Shown here piece after piece: positions 1 to 8,952 of a stretch of DNA of 64,000 nt. The translations under genes and the position numbers were made by a program. The stretch's first letter is position 1; each line of letters begins with the position of its first letter. Location: the NCBI RefSeq assembly GCF_033947565.1, contig NZ_JARPVX010000002.1:139026-203025 (forward strand), given 5' to 3'. This DNA comes from Lichenihabitans sp033947565. GTDB lineage: Bacteria; Pseudomonadota; Alphaproteobacteria; Rhizobiales; Beijerinckiaceae. The notes under the pieces are model-generated. The model was not told the DNA's origin. It saw only the letters and a program-made list of their open reading frames with translations, and did no database searches.

Positions 1-738
1 ATAATAGTTCGGCGCAAGTTTCTGGATACCCGTCGCCCCGTCATCCTTGGTGAAGATCTCGTCGTCGTGCGGGCTCACCCAGGTCACGCCATCGAGCGCG
101 CCGGATTGAAGCGCGCCGAGGATCTCGGCCCGTGGCGTCGCGACTGGCACGGCACCAAGCTTCTGCAGCACCCGCCCGGCCAGACCGCCGATGCGGATCT
201 TCAGCCCGTCGAGATCGGCCGCCGATCGGATGTCCTTTTTGAAAAAGCCGCCCATCTGGGCACCCGTGTTGCCGGCCGGAAACGCCATCGCGTTGTCGGG
301 TTCCAACAGCGCGTCCACCTGGGCGTTGCCGGCCCCCTGGGTCGCAAAAGCATAGTGCTGGCGCGCATTCATGCCGAATGGGATTCCGGTCGCGAGCGCG
401 AAGCTCGGGTCCTTGCCGTAAAAATAGTCGAGCGAAGTCTGGCTGGCTTCAATCGTGCCGGCCTTGACGGCGTCCAGCACCGCGAGCCCGCCGACGGCCT
501 CGGTCGGCGGCGACACCTCGATTTTGAAGCGTCCCCCAGTCAACTCGCCGATCGTCTTCGCGAAGCGTTCGGCACCGCCGTAGATCAGATCGAGCGACTT
601 GGGAAAGCTCGAGATCAGGCGCCAGGTCACCTCGGGTTGCTGCGGCGTCTCGGCCCGCGCCGGCTGTGCCGACAAAGCCGCGAGACTGCCGGAAGACAGT
701 CCCGCCATCAGGGTCCGGCGATCAGGATTCCGGGTCAT
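1..738 (-). CDS. TRAP transporter solute-binding protein, DctP family (3' end outside window)
   Basis: Periplasmic binding protein of a TRAP (tripartite ATP-independent) transporter, which passes a carboxylate-type ligand to a DctQM membrane pair. The N-terminus has a twin-arginine-like leader (DRRTLMAG, then an Ala-rich stretch ending in ARAE), so Tat export is likely. The mature part has the family's pattern: TWRLISSFPKSLD near the start, then GGAERFAKTIGELTGGRFKIEV, and later the region around LKIRIGGLAGRVLQKLGAVP that carries the conserved ligand-binding Arg. The first 246 codons are present and the frame is open at the left edge, so the C-terminal third is missing. The start lies 20 bp after the mrp stop on the same strand. 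The permease genes, if adjacent, lie outside the window. The ligand cannot be told from sequence. Confidence 0.88.
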   Translation of the reverse strand, partial: MTRNPDRRTLMAGLSSGSLAALSAQPARAETPQQPEVTWRLISSFPKSLDLIYGGAERFAKTIGELTGGRFKIEVSPPTEAVGGLAVLDAVKAGTIEASQTSLDYFYGKDPSFALATGIPFGMNARQHYAFATQGAGNAQVDALLEPDNAMAFPAGNTGAQMGGFFKKDIRSAADLDGLKIRIGGLAGRVLQKLGAVPVATPRAEILGALQSGALDGVTWVSPHDDEIFTKDDGATGIQKLAPNYY

Positions 739-758
739 GGATCGCAGTCTCCGGCGCT

Positions 759-1898
759 TTATTCGACCACGATGCGCGGCGCCGTCCGCTGACGGGCACC
801 CGACAGCACATCGAGCAGCCGCCGCGCAATGCCGAGATAGGCTTCGGCCTGCGGCCCGCCAGGATCGGAGATGACGATGGGCCGCCCTGCATCGGCACTT
901 TCGCGGATCGGCATGGCGAGCGGGATCTCACCCAGATAGGGAACGCCAAGGCGCTCGGCCTCGTGCCGGGCTCCGCCATGGTTGAAGATGTCCGACCGAT
1001 GCCCGCAGGCCGGGCAGATGAAGGTGCTCATATTCTCGACGACGCCGAGGATCGGCACCTCGGTCCGCCGGAACATGGCGATACCGCGCCGCGCGTCGAT
1101 CAGGGCGAGATCCTGCGGCGTCGACACGATCACGGCGCCCGCGAGCGGCACGGATTGCGCCATGGTGAGTTGGGCGTCGCCGGTTCCGGGCGGCATGTCG
1201 ACCACCATCACGTCGAGTTCGCCCCATTGCACCTCGCGCAGCATCTGGGTCAGGGCCGACATCACCATTGGGCCCCGCCAGATCATCGGCGTTTCCTCCT
1301 CGACCAGGAATCCGATGGACATGACCTTGATGCCATAGCCTTCGAGCGGCCGCATCATGCGACCCTCAACCACCTCCGGCTTACCGGTGAGGCCGAGCAG
1401 GCGCGGCATCGAGGGCCCGTAGATGTCGGCATCCAGCACCCCGACCGACAGTCCAAAGCCCGACAGCGCCAACGCCAGATTGCAGGCGGTTGTCGACTTG
1501 CCGACGCCCCCCTTGCCCGACGCCACCGCAATGATGGTCTTGACGCCCGGCACACCTTGCGACGTCCGGGCCGCCTGGGCCCGCGGACCCGGCGCATGCG
1601 AATGCCCATGCGGCTCCGGAGCGGTCGTCGATTGCGGGCGTGCGCTACCGGCCGGCTTTTCGACGGTCGCCGTCACGAAGGCGGCCGCGACGCCCGGCAC
1701 GGCCTTGACCCGTCGCTCCACCTCGGCCCGCAGCGCTTCGAGCCCAGCGGCGGGCTGCCCCCCGCCTTCGATCGTGACGAACACCCGATCCTCACGGATC
1801 ACTACGCCGCCGAGCAGACCCGACTGGGCCAGCGGCGTCCGACCATCGGCCCCCGTCAGGCCCGATAAGGCGGTGATGATGTCATTCTCAGTCAGCAT
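759..1898 (-). CDS. mrp: Mrp/NBP35-family Fe-S cluster carrier ATPase (ApbC)
   Basis: P-loop ATPase that carries or assembles [4Fe-4S] clusters in the cytoplasm. The order is an N-terminal MIP18/DUF59 domain (about residues 1-80), a Pro/Ala/His-rich linker, then a deviant Walker A SGKGGVGKST at residues 127-136. The switch region VDMPPGTGD follows, and a CPAC motif in the C-terminal part is the cluster-binding pair of the family. The length of 379 aa is normal for alphaproteobacteria. It is downstream of clpA on the same strand but separated from it by a strong terminator, so it probably has its own promoter. The TRAP binding-protein gene follows after 20 bp and may be co-transcribed. Confidence 0.95.
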   Translation of the reverse strand: MLTENDIITALSGLTGADGRTPLAQSGLLGGVVIREDRVFVTIEGGGQPAAGLEALRAEVERRVKAVPGVAAAFVTATVEKPAGSARPQSTTAPEPHGHSHAPGPRAQAARTSQGVPGVKTIIAVASGKGGVGKSTTACNLALALSGFGLSVGVLDADIYGPSMPRLLGLTGKPEVVEGRMMRPLEGYGIKVMSIGFLVEEETPMIWRGPMVMSALTQMLREVQWGELDVMVVDMPPGTGDAQLTMAQSVPLAGAVIVSTPQDLALIDARRGIAMFRRTEVPILGVVENMSTFICPACGHRSDIFNHGGARHEAERLGVPYLGEIPLAMPIRESADAGRPIVISDPGGPQAEAYLGIARRLLDVLSGARQRTAPRIVVE

Positions 1899-1933
1899 TG
1901 CGGATCAACCATGCGAAGGTCGCGGCTTCAAAC

Positions 1934-1972
1934 AAAAGGGGCTTCGGACCTCGTCGGCCCGGAGCCCCTTTT
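1934..1972 (-). terminator. Rho-independent terminator after clpA
   Basis: A stem begins AAAAGGGGCT and closes with AGCCCCTTTT around a G+C-rich loop. Read on the minus strand, the stem runs into TTTTGTTTG, a usable U-tract. It sits between the clpA stop and the mrp start. The A-rich 5' side means it could also stop plus-strand transcription, though no plus-strand gene ends here. Confidence 0.85.
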
Positions 1973-1995
1973 GGTTCATACCAGACGGATGTGGA

Positions 1996-4446
1996 TCAGG
2001 AACGTGCCGTGACCGACTTGGCATCCGTGTCGTCGGCGGCATCGTCGCCGGACCCGCCGTCCGTGTCCGACGCCTCACCCTCGGCCTTGGCTTTCCGCTT
2101 CTTGCCAGCCTCGACGATGTCGCGTTCCGGCCGCGGCAGCACAGGTCCTTCGGGGAACACGAATCCAAGCTTGCGCTCGGCCCCTTCGCCGCCCGACACC
2201 ACCACGCGAACCGTCCCACCATTCTTCAAACGACCGAACAGCACCTCGTCGGCCAGCGGCGTCTTGATGTGCTGCTGGATGACACGCCCCATCGGGCGGG
2301 CACCCATGGCCTCATCGTAGCCGTTGTCGATCAGCCACTTGCGGGCTTCCTCGGTCAGCTCGATCGCCACATTGCGATCCGCCAACTGCGCCTCGAGCTG
2401 CAAGACGAACTTGTCCACCACCTTGCCGATCACCGACACCGGCAGATGGCCGAACGGCACCACGGCATCGAGCCGGTTACGGAATTCCGGCGTGAACAGC
2501 TTGTTGATCGCCTCGACATCGTCGCCCGTCCGCTTGGACCGGCCGAACCCGATCGCCTCTCGCGCCATATCGGCCGCCCCCGCATTCGTCGTCATAATCA
2601 GAATGACATTGCGGAAGTCGACCTGCTTGCCATGCTGATCGCTCAGCTTTCCGTGGTCCATGACCTGAAGCAGGATGTTGAACAGATCCGGATGGGCCTT
2701 CTCGATTTCATCGAGCAGCAGCACGCAATGCGGGTGCTGATCGATCGCATCGGTCAACTGACCGCCCTGATCGAAGCCGATGTAACCGGGCGGTGCACCG
2801 ATCAGTCGGCTTACCGTGTGGCGCTCCATATATTCCGACATGTCGAAACGGACCAATTCGACACCGAGGCCGGACGCAAGCTGACGAGCCGCTTCTGTCT
2901 TGCCGACACCCGTGGGGCCGGAAAAAAGGTAGCAGCCGATCGGCTTCTCGCCATCGCGCAAACCGGCGCGGGCGAGCTTGATGGCCGAGGTCAGGGCCGC
3001 AATGGCCGCATCCTGTCCATAAACCACGCGCTTCAAGGTGTCGTCGAGGTGCTGGAGCACTTCGGCGTCGTCCTTCGACACGGATTTCGGCGGGATGCGG
3101 GCCATCGTGGCGATGGTGGCCTCGATCTCCTTGATGCCGATCGTCTTCTTTCGCTTCGGCTCAGGCAGCAGCATCTGGCTGGCGCCCGTTTCGTCGATCA
3201 CGTCGATCGCCTTGTCGGGCAGCTTGCGGTCATGGATGTAGCGTGCCGACAGTTCCACTGCGGCCCGAACGGCTTCCGCGGTGTAGCGGACCTTGTGGAA
3301 CTCCTCGAAATAAGGCTTGAGACCCTTCAGGATTTCCACCGCGTCGGTGACGGTCGGCTCCTTCACGTCGATCTTCTGGAACCGTCGCACGAGGGCCCGG
3401 TCCTTCTCGAAATACTGACGGTATTCCTTGTAGGTGGTCGAGCCGATGCAGCGCAGCGACCCCTGGGCCAAGGCGGGCTTCAGCAGGTTCGAGGCATCCA
3501 TGGCCCCACCCGAGGTCGCACCAGCCCCGATCACCGTATGGATCTCATCGATAAAGAGGATCGCACCCTTGTGGTTCTCGACCTCCTTCATGACCTGCTT
3601 CAGCCGTTCTTCGAAGTCGCCGCGATAGCGCGTGCCAGCGAGAAGCGTGCCCATGTCGAGCGCGAACACCGTGGCGCCGGCCAGCACCTCGGGAACTTCG
3701 TTCTTGATGATCTTGCGGGCCAGGCCCTCCGCGATGGCGGTCTTGCCGACACCTGGGTCGCCGACCAGCAGGGGATTGTTCTTCTGGCGACGGCAAAGCA
3801 CCTGGATGGTGCGCTGCACCTCGGTCTCGCGGCCGATCAGCGGATCGATGCGGCCATCGCGGGCCTTCTTGTTGAGGTTGACGCAATAAGCCTCAAGAGC
3901 GCCTTCCTTCTTCTTCGAGTCGCCCTGCTCCTTGCCGTCCTTGCCTTCTCGACCTTCGTTGTCGTCGTCCGAACCGCGCGGACCCTTGCTGCTGTCGGTG
4001 GTGCCGGGTCGCTTCGCGATGCCGTGGCTGATGTAATTGACCGCATCGTAGCGGGTCATGTCCTGTTCCTGCAGGAAATAGGCCGCGTGGCTTTCGCGTT
4101 CCGCGAAGATGGCCACGAGCACGTTGGCTCCCGTCACTTCTTCGCGGCCAGACGATTGCACATGGATGTGGGCGCGCTGGATGACACGCTGGAAGCCGGC
4201 CGTCGGCTTCGCATCGTCATTGCCTTCTGCCACGAGGCTTTCGAGCTCCTGGTCGATGTAGTCGACCAGCGTCTTCTTCAAAGCGTCGACATCGACCGAG
4301 CAAGCCTTCATCACGGCATTGGCGTCGCCGTCGTCGATCAGCGAAAGCAGAAGATGTTCGAGCGTCGCGTATTCATGGTGATGATCGTTGGCGATGGCCA
4401 GCGCGCGGTGGAGGGACTGTTCGAGCGAACGTGAAAATGCGGGCAT
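1996..4446 (-). CDS. clpA: ATP-dependent Clp protease ATP-binding subunit ClpA
   Basis: AAA+ unfoldase that feeds substrates to ClpP. The N-terminal Clp_N repeats (about 1-145) are followed by a charged linker. The first AAA+ module has Walker A GDPGVGKT (near residue 230) and Walker B ILFIDEIH. The second has GPTGVGKT and VLLLDEIEKAHPD. An IGF tripeptide in REAIGFGRSKR marks the ClpP-docking loop, so this is ClpA and not ClpB. There is no ClpB-type middle coiled coil. Length is 816 aa against about 758 in E. coli; the excess is the acidic linker and a C-terminal tail rich in Asp, Glu, Lys and Gly. clpS lies 13 bp upstream, the usual clpS-clpA operon. A terminator follows. Confidence 0.98.
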   Translation of the reverse strand: MPAFSRSLEQSLHRALAIANDHHHEYATLEHLLLSLIDDGDANAVMKACSVDVDALKKTLVDYIDQELESLVAEGNDDAKPTAGFQRVIQRAHIHVQSSGREEVTGANVLVAIFAERESHAAYFLQEQDMTRYDAVNYISHGIAKRPGTTDSSKGPRGSDDDNEGREGKDGKEQGDSKKKEGALEAYCVNLNKKARDGRIDPLIGRETEVQRTIQVLCRRQKNNPLLVGDPGVGKTAIAEGLARKIIKNEVPEVLAGATVFALDMGTLLAGTRYRGDFEERLKQVMKEVENHKGAILFIDEIHTVIGAGATSGGAMDASNLLKPALAQGSLRCIGSTTYKEYRQYFEKDRALVRRFQKIDVKEPTVTDAVEILKGLKPYFEEFHKVRYTAEAVRAAVELSARYIHDRKLPDKAIDVIDETGASQMLLPEPKRKKTIGIKEIEATIATMARIPPKSVSKDDAEVLQHLDDTLKRVVYGQDAAIAALTSAIKLARAGLRDGEKPIGCYLFSGPTGVGKTEAARQLASGLGVELVRFDMSEYMERHTVSRLIGAPPGYIGFDQGGQLTDAIDQHPHCVLLLDEIEKAHPDLFNILLQVMDHGKLSDQHGKQVDFRNVILIMTTNAGAADMAREAIGFGRSKRTGDDVEAINKLFTPEFRNRLDAVVPFGHLPVSVIGKVVDKFVLQLEAQLADRNVAIELTEEARKWLIDNGYDEAMGARPMGRVIQQHIKTPLADEVLFGRLKNGGTVRVVVSGGEGAERKLGFVFPEGPVLPRPERDIVEAGKKRKAKAEGEASDTDGGSGDDAADDTDAKSVTARS

Positions 4447-4459
4447 GTCGGCACCGGCC

Positions 4460-4915
4460 TCACTTCTTTTCCATGATGCACTGCAAAGGATGTTGGTTCT
4501 TGCGCGCGAAGTCCATGACCTGCGTCACTTTAGTTTCGGCCACCTCGTAGGTGAATACACCGCATTCGCCGACCCCATGGTGGTGCACGTGCAACATGAT
4601 GTTGCTGGCCTCATCGGCCGTTTTGTTGAAATATTTCCGCAGCACGGCGACAACGAATTCCATCGGCGTGTAGTCGTCGTTCAGAAGCAGCACACGGTAC
4701 ATGCTCGGCTTCTTGGTCTGCGTCTTCGGTCGAGTGATGACGGACGTTCCCGCCCCATCCCCGTTGCGTCGCGGCTCCCGGGCCGCCCGTGGAACAGGCC
4801 GGCTCGATGCACCCGTGAGGTCATGGACCGGGCGCGCGTATCCGACCGTCACGATGGCGATGTCCTTGCAGTTGCGGCGGCAGGCTGCCCAGGATGGCGC
4901 CCTTGGGTGGGACAT
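4460..4915 (-). CDS. clpS: ATP-dependent Clp protease adaptor ClpS
   Basis: Adaptor that binds the ClpA N-domain and delivers N-end-rule substrates. The core is typical: YRVLLLNDDYTPMEFVV, then a helix with NKTADEASNIMLHVHHHG, GVFTYEVAETKV, and the C-terminal QHPLQCIMEKK. The ATG at 4915 gives 151 aa, about 30 residues longer than usual, and the first 50 residues look non-homologous. A GTG at 4852 with AAGGA upstream would give about 130 aa and may be the true start. It is co-directional with clpA, 13 bp apart. Confidence 0.95.
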   Translation of the reverse strand: MSHPRAPSWAACRRNCKDIAIVTVGYARPVHDLTGASSRPVPRAAREPRRNGDGAGTSVITRPKTQTKKPSMYRVLLLNDDYTPMEFVVAVLRKYFNKTADEASNIMLHVHHHGVGECGVFTYEVAETKVTQVMDFARKNQHPLQCIMEKK

Positions 4916-5397
4916 GGGTATCGCAGCGCACCTTTGCCAGAGTGGGCCGAAGCGGCAGCGTCAGGAATCTGCGTTTCGATCATGGCGCGTTCAAGGCTGC
5001 CGAGCATGCGGGAATGCTGGCACGCTTGTTGCCCTATTGCAACGCCAGCGCAGCAATGCCCGCCGAACAGCCGAACGGAATGGCGTGCAGGTTGCGTCTC
5101 GCAGGGGCGGCCTCGTCGCCGCGGTGCCGGCGCGGTTCACCTGAGCGGCGCTGACCGACCGTGGATCTCCGATCGGCTTAGCAGGCGCCCGCCGTTTGGG
5201 TTGGCAGGGAGAATGCTGCGGTGCCGCACGGCGGTTCGAAGATGGCGGATTGCATCGGTTTCGAACGATCGCGGACACCATCCCGGGCCGCATTAACGGC
5301 GCTGTAACTGCGCTGTCATAGCCTTTCCTTGCGTGCCCTTCGGGTCACGGTGCCGCCATTCCGTACCCCGGACGGCATCACGCGATCGAGGTTGGCG
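4916..5397. other. Divergent intergenic region, no gene seen
   Basis: About 480 bp between clpS (minus) and the D,D-carboxypeptidase gene (plus). Open frames on both strands are Arg/Pro/Ala-rich and look like chance high-G+C frames. It must hold both promoters, but I see no convincing -35/-10 pair. A GAGG just before 5398 is the ribosome binding site of the plus-strand gene. Confidence 0.5.
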
Positions 5398-7050
5398 ATG
5401 GTGGTTCTCAACAGCACAGCGAGCGGTCGCAGGCGCGCCTTGGCGGGCCTCGGGCTGGCTCTTGCGCTGATCGCCTCGACGACTGCCGAAGCGCGCGGCC
5501 ATCATCACGGCGTTCGAGCGGCCCATGCGCGCCCCTCCGGCTCGGCGCAATCGTCGCCGGCCTTTGCGGCGCTGGTGGTGGACGTCAACACCGGCCGCAC
5601 CCTTTACGCCGACCGCGAGAACGAGCTTCGCCATCCTGCGTCGATCACCAAGGTGATGACGCTGTTCCTCCTGTTCGAGAAGCTGCAGTCGGGTGACATC
5701 AGCCTCGACACCCGCATCCCCGTGTCGCGGCACGCCGCCAGCATGACGCCCACCAAGCTGGGCCTGCGGCCCGGCTCGACGATCCGCGTCGAGGACGCCA
5801 TCAAGGCCATCGTGACCAAATCCGCCAACGACATGGCGGTCGCGGTGGCGGAAGCCGTCGGTGGCGGCGACGAAGATCATTTCGCGGAACTGATGACCCG
5901 CAAGGCGCATGCGCTTGGCATGTTCCGCACCGTTTACGTCAATGCCTCGGGTCTGCCGGACAACCGGCAGATTACCACGGCACACGATCTGGCGCTGCTC
6001 GGCCGCGCCATTCAGGACCGCTTCCCGACCTACTACCACTTCTTCTCGACCCCGAGCTTCACCTATGCGGGCGAGACCATGGCGAACCACAACCACCTGA
6101 TGGAACGGGTGGAAGGCATGGACGGCATCAAGACCGGCTATACCAACGCGTCCGGTTTCAACCTGCTGTCGAACGTCAATCGTGGCGGCCACCACATCGT
6201 GGCCGTGGTGATGGGCGGCAAGTCGGCGGCCGGTCGCGACCACATCATGGAAGGGCTGATCGCCCAGCACCTCGAACAGGCCGCACCGACGCGCGTCGCC
6301 GGTAAGATCGAGGAAGAAAAGCCCATCGAGGAGCCTGCCGCCACGGTGGCGCAGCAGGACGACGACGCCGACGGTGGCGATGCCGAAGCCCATGACAGCA
6401 GCCCGACCGTCAGCGCCAGCCCGAGCCTCATCGCGCCGACCATGGCGGTGCCGCCCATGCCGATGAAGCGCATGCGGACGGCCGATGTGCGTCCCGCCTT
6501 CGTGACAGGCGCGCCGCGCACTGCTGAGACCGCCCGTGGTCCTGCAGTGCTGGCGGCCGATCGCGGCCGAAGCGCGCTCGACGGCTCAACGAGCAGCCGA
6601 GTCGTTCCGACCGATCGCGACGCCGTGACACCTGCAACCGCGACCCCATCCAGCATGAAGTGGGTCACCGGCGCGGCACCGGCCCGGCAAGCCGCCGTGC
6701 CTGCCAAGCCCGTGCGGGTGGCCAGCGCGGCTGCCGACGACGTGACCTCGTCTATCAGGCCCGGTCGGGCCGACACGCGTGACGCCGCCGCTTCGCCGCA
6801 AGGGCGTGGCGACTGGACCATCCAGGTCGGCGCCACCAAAACCGCCCGGGAAGCCGATGCCCTGCTCGACAAGGCGAAGACGGACGGCCGCTCGGCCCTC
6901 GGCTCGGCGCGACCCGTCACCGAGAAGGTGCGCAAGGGACGTACGCTCCTGTATCGCGCCCGCTTCGCGGGCCTGGGCCCGGATCAGGCTCAGGACGCGT
7001 GCCGGACCCTGAAGCGGTCGGGCTTCGCGTGCTTTGCCACCAAGGATTGA
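5398..7050 (+). CDS. D-alanyl-D-alanine carboxypeptidase (DacA/PBP5-type) with C-terminal SPOR domain
   Basis: Low-molecular-weight penicillin-binding protein that trims the terminal D-Ala of peptidoglycan stem peptides in the periplasm. A signal peptide (hydrophobic ALAGLGLALALIAS) precedes a peptidase S11 domain. The nucleophile motif is S82-ITK, followed by SAN and then KTGYT. A long Ala/Pro/Thr-rich linker leads to a C-terminal SPOR domain (from DWTIQVGATKT to the end), which binds denuded septal glycans, so the enzyme probably works at the division site. I chose ATG 5398 over an upstream in-frame ATG at 5329 because GAGG precedes it at good spacing and the signal peptide then starts sensibly. 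The length is 550 aa. Confidence 0.92.
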   Translation: MVVLNSTASGRRRALAGLGLALALIASTTAEARGHHHGVRAAHARPSGSAQSSPAFAALVVDVNTGRTLYADRENELRHPASITKVMTLFLLFEKLQSGDISLDTRIPVSRHAASMTPTKLGLRPGSTIRVEDAIKAIVTKSANDMAVAVAEAVGGGDEDHFAELMTRKAHALGMFRTVYVNASGLPDNRQITTAHDLALLGRAIQDRFPTYYHFFSTPSFTYAGETMANHNHLMERVEGMDGIKTGYTNASGFNLLSNVNRGGHHIVAVVMGGKSAAGRDHIMEGLIAQHLEQAAPTRVAGKIEEEKPIEEPAATVAQQDDDADGGDAEAHDSSPTVSASPSLIAPTMAVPPMPMKRMRTADVRPAFVTGAPRTAETARGPAVLAADRGRSALDGSTSSRVVPTDRDAVTPATATPSSMKWVTGAAPARQAAVPAKPVRVASAAADDVTSSIRPGRADTRDAAASPQGRGDWTIQVGATKTAREADALLDKAKTDGRSALGSARPVTEKVRKGRTLLYRARFAGLGPDQAQDACRTLKRSGFACFATKD

Positions 7051-7114
7051 GTCGCCCTTCGCCCCGGACGGCCTCGGCCGCCCGACCGCCTGTTCAGCAT
7101 CAAGCGTAGCGAGT

Positions 7115-7957
7115 TCACCGATGCCGGCGCATCAAAACATCTTTGGCTTCGTTCACCCGGGCCGCCATCGCGGTGGAGCCACCATGGTCGGGGTGATGCA
7201 GCTTCATGAGGGCCCGGTGGGCGCGCGCGATCTCCTCCCCGCTCGCGCCTTCCGCAAGGCCAAGCACATGGTAAGCCTCGTGGTCCGGCATGCGCACCGG
7301 GCGCCCCGTCCTGCCGCCCGCCTCCGTGCGCCGCGTGTCATCACCGAACTCCGCTGCTACGCGCCATCCGGGAAACCGGCCGTCGAGATAAGCTTCCAGC
7401 ACGCGAGCGGCCTCGGGATCGGCACCGATGCACCAGCGATAGCTCGCAGCACATTCGGGGCCTGACAAGGATTCGAGCAGCCGTCCCGCATGAGGACCGC
7501 CGGTGAACTGACCGCGCATCAGGCCAGCAGCGCGGTCGATGACCACATCGAGCGTGTTGGTGCGGACGCGGATCGGACCCGCGTCGGGTCTCACCCGCCC
7601 CGTGAAGCCGCCCGGCCAGGATGCCCACAATCGTCTCGAGGCGCCTGCCGGCTTCGCCACGAGCCATAGCCCCACGCCAGCCGCCAGCAGCGCCACGTTC
7701 AACTCGCCGCGCAGGATCATGGCGGCCGCGAGCAGCAAGGCGATGCTGCCGCCGCCCTGCCGGAGCAGCCGGGCCAGCGCCGCAGGATTGGCGCGTTGAA
7801 CGCCCCTCAGCAGAATGGAGGACAGCCAGAGCAGAAGAAGGCCGGCGACGAGCATGGGCATGGCGGCGGTTCTGGCCCGCCACACCGCGCCGCGCAAGGC
7901 CGTGCCGGGCGGCATCAGGCTGGTCTTGTTAACGGCTCGCGTGTAGGGTTCTGCCAT
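7115..7957 (-). CDS. Membrane protein with C-terminal J domain (DnaJ/DjlA-like)
   Basis: Probable inner-membrane co-chaperone. The first 110 residues hold two or three hydrophobic helices (MLVAGLLLLWLSSILL, SIALLLAAAMIL, VALLAAGVGLWLVA). The C-terminal 55 residues form a short J domain: DHEAYHVLGLAEGAS, then MKLHHPDHGG with the HPD tripeptide that stimulates DnaK. The middle (RTNTLDVVIDRAAGLMRGQFTGG) matches a layout I know from alphaproteobacterial J-domain membrane proteins. It is divergent from the tRNA and ccdA. The start at 7957 is the first ATG and puts the hydrophobic region near residue 30. The client is unknown. Confidence 0.85.
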   Translation of the reverse strand: MAEPYTRAVNKTSLMPPGTALRGAVWRARTAAMPMLVAGLLLLWLSSILLRGVQRANPAALARLLRQGGGSIALLLAAAMILRGELNVALLAAGVGLWLVAKPAGASRRLWASWPGGFTGRVRPDAGPIRVRTNTLDVVIDRAAGLMRGQFTGGPHAGRLLESLSGPECAASYRWCIGADPEAARVLEAYLDGRFPGWRVAAEFGDDTRRTEAGGRTGRPVRMPDHEAYHVLGLAEGASGEEIARAHRALMKLHHPDHGGSTAMAARVNEAKDVLMRRHR

Positions 7958-7972
7958 CCCGCGTCACGGCAC

Positions 7973-8045
7973 GGGCCGGTAGCTCAATGGTTAGAGCCGG
8001 CCGCTCATAACGGTCTGGTTGGGGGTTCAAGTCCCTCCCGGCCCA
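7973..8045 (+). tRNA. tRNA with CAU anticodon (tRNA-Ile2 likely, otherwise elongator Met)
   Basis: Full cloverleaf: acceptor GGGCCGG pairs with CCGGCCC, the anticodon stem GGCCG/CGGTC closes loop CTCATAA, and the T-arm contains GTTCAAG. The anticodon is at 8006-8008. The short D-loop (AGCTCAATGGTTAGAGC) and a variable region containing TGGTT resemble the minor isoleucine tRNA, whose C34 is changed to lysidine, more than elongator tRNA-Met. The bases after the discriminator are CCG, so CCA is added after transcription. The identity call is inference. Confidence 0.9.
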
Positions 8046-8157
8046 CCGGCACTTCGGGTTCTCGGGCCGCTTGGTGGCTCAGCCTCTTCGATCGGTGGTC
8101 GCCAAAACGCGTCCGGGTGCTGTTGAGCGCGGCCCCGCTTCTCGGCTAGGACGGGGG

Positions 8158-8889
8158 ATGTCACCCCATATCAGCGTTACGGCCGCTTTCCTGGCAGGTC
8201 TGGTCTCGTTTCTCAGCCCCTGCGTGCTGCCGCTCGTGCCGCCCTACCTGTGCTACCTCGCCGGTACCACGCTCGATACCCTGCAGCACAAAAGCGACGG
8301 CCGCTCGCGCCGGCAGATCGTGCTGGCGAGCCTCGTCTTCGTAGCCGGCTTCACCACGGTTTTCGTGGCGCTCGGCGCCACCGCCTCGGCTTTCGGGCAG
8401 TTGATCCGCCGCTTCGACACCCTGCTGTCGGCTGCGGCCGGCCTCGCGATCATCGTCATGGGGCTGCACTTCCTTGGGCTGTTCAGGCTCGCCTTCCTGT
8501 ATCGGGAGAAGCGCGTCAGCGTGGAACGGGCGACGGGTCTCGGCCCTGCTTACCTGATGGGCCTCGCCTTCGCGTTCGGCTGGACGCCTTGCATCGGACC
8601 GATCCTGGCCGCGATCCTGGCGATCGCCGGATCGGAAGCCACGGTCGGCCGCGGCGCGGCACTTCTGGCGGCCTATTCGGCCGGCCTCGGCCTGCCCTTC
8701 GTGGCATCGGCCTTCATGGTCGGAGGCTTCGTGCGGTTTTCACGCGGCTTTCGTCGTTATTTCCCAGCCGTCGAGAAGGTGGCCGGAGGATTGCTGGTGT
8801 TGACGGGCCTCGCCTTTCTGAGCGGCGGCATGCAGAGCCTGTCGTTCTGGCTCCTGCAGACCTTCCCGGGTCTGGCGGCACTTGGATAA
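8158..8889 (+). CDS. ccdA: Cytochrome c biogenesis protein CcdA
   Basis: Inner-membrane thiol-disulfide reductant carrier that moves electrons from cytoplasmic thioredoxin to periplasmic c-type cytochrome maturation proteins. The length is 243 aa with about six membrane helices. The paired redox cysteines sit in FLSPCVLPLVPPYL (first helix) and FGWTPCIGPILAAI (fourth helix), the DsbD/CcdA signature. I chose ATG 8158 because homology starts there; the upstream in-frame extension runs back towards the tRNA and has no family match. It stands alone between the tRNA and a terminator, convergent with livK. Confidence 0.95.
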   Translation: MSPHISVTAAFLAGLVSFLSPCVLPLVPPYLCYLAGTTLDTLQHKSDGRSRRQIVLASLVFVAGFTTVFVALGATASAFGQLIRRFDTLLSAAAGLAIIVMGLHFLGLFRLAFLYREKRVSVERATGLGPAYLMGLAFAFGWTPCIGPILAAILAIAGSEATVGRGAALLAAYSAGLGLPFVASAFMVGGFVRFSRGFRRYFPAVEKVAGGLLVLTGLAFLSGGMQSLSFWLLQTFPGLAALG

Positions 8890-8895
8890 AACAAA

Positions 8896-8921
8896 GCCCC
8901 CGATCCGCAAGGATCGGGGGC
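8896..8921 (-). terminator. Terminator after livK (possibly bidirectional)
   Basis: A perfect 11-bp G+C-rich stem (GCCCCCGATCC paired with GGATCGGGGGC) closes a GCAA tetraloop. On the minus strand it is followed by TTTGTTTT, so it is a good terminator for livK. On the plus strand, after ccdA, there is no T-run. Confidence 0.85.
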
Positions 8922-8952
8922 CGAGACAATTCTTAGACGAGACGGCGACGGA

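Noticed and set aside
1423..4434. Very long plus-strand open frame opposite mrp and clpA (about 1000 codons)
   Set aside because: It is the antisense shadow of two certain genes. Its composition is His/Asp/Leu/Arg-rich without motifs. High G+C leaves antisense frames open.
8896..8921. Terminator assigned to ccdA
   Set aside because: The T-run lies only on the minus-strand side, so the hairpin belongs to livK. It may still stop ccdA transcripts, but the sequence does not show this.
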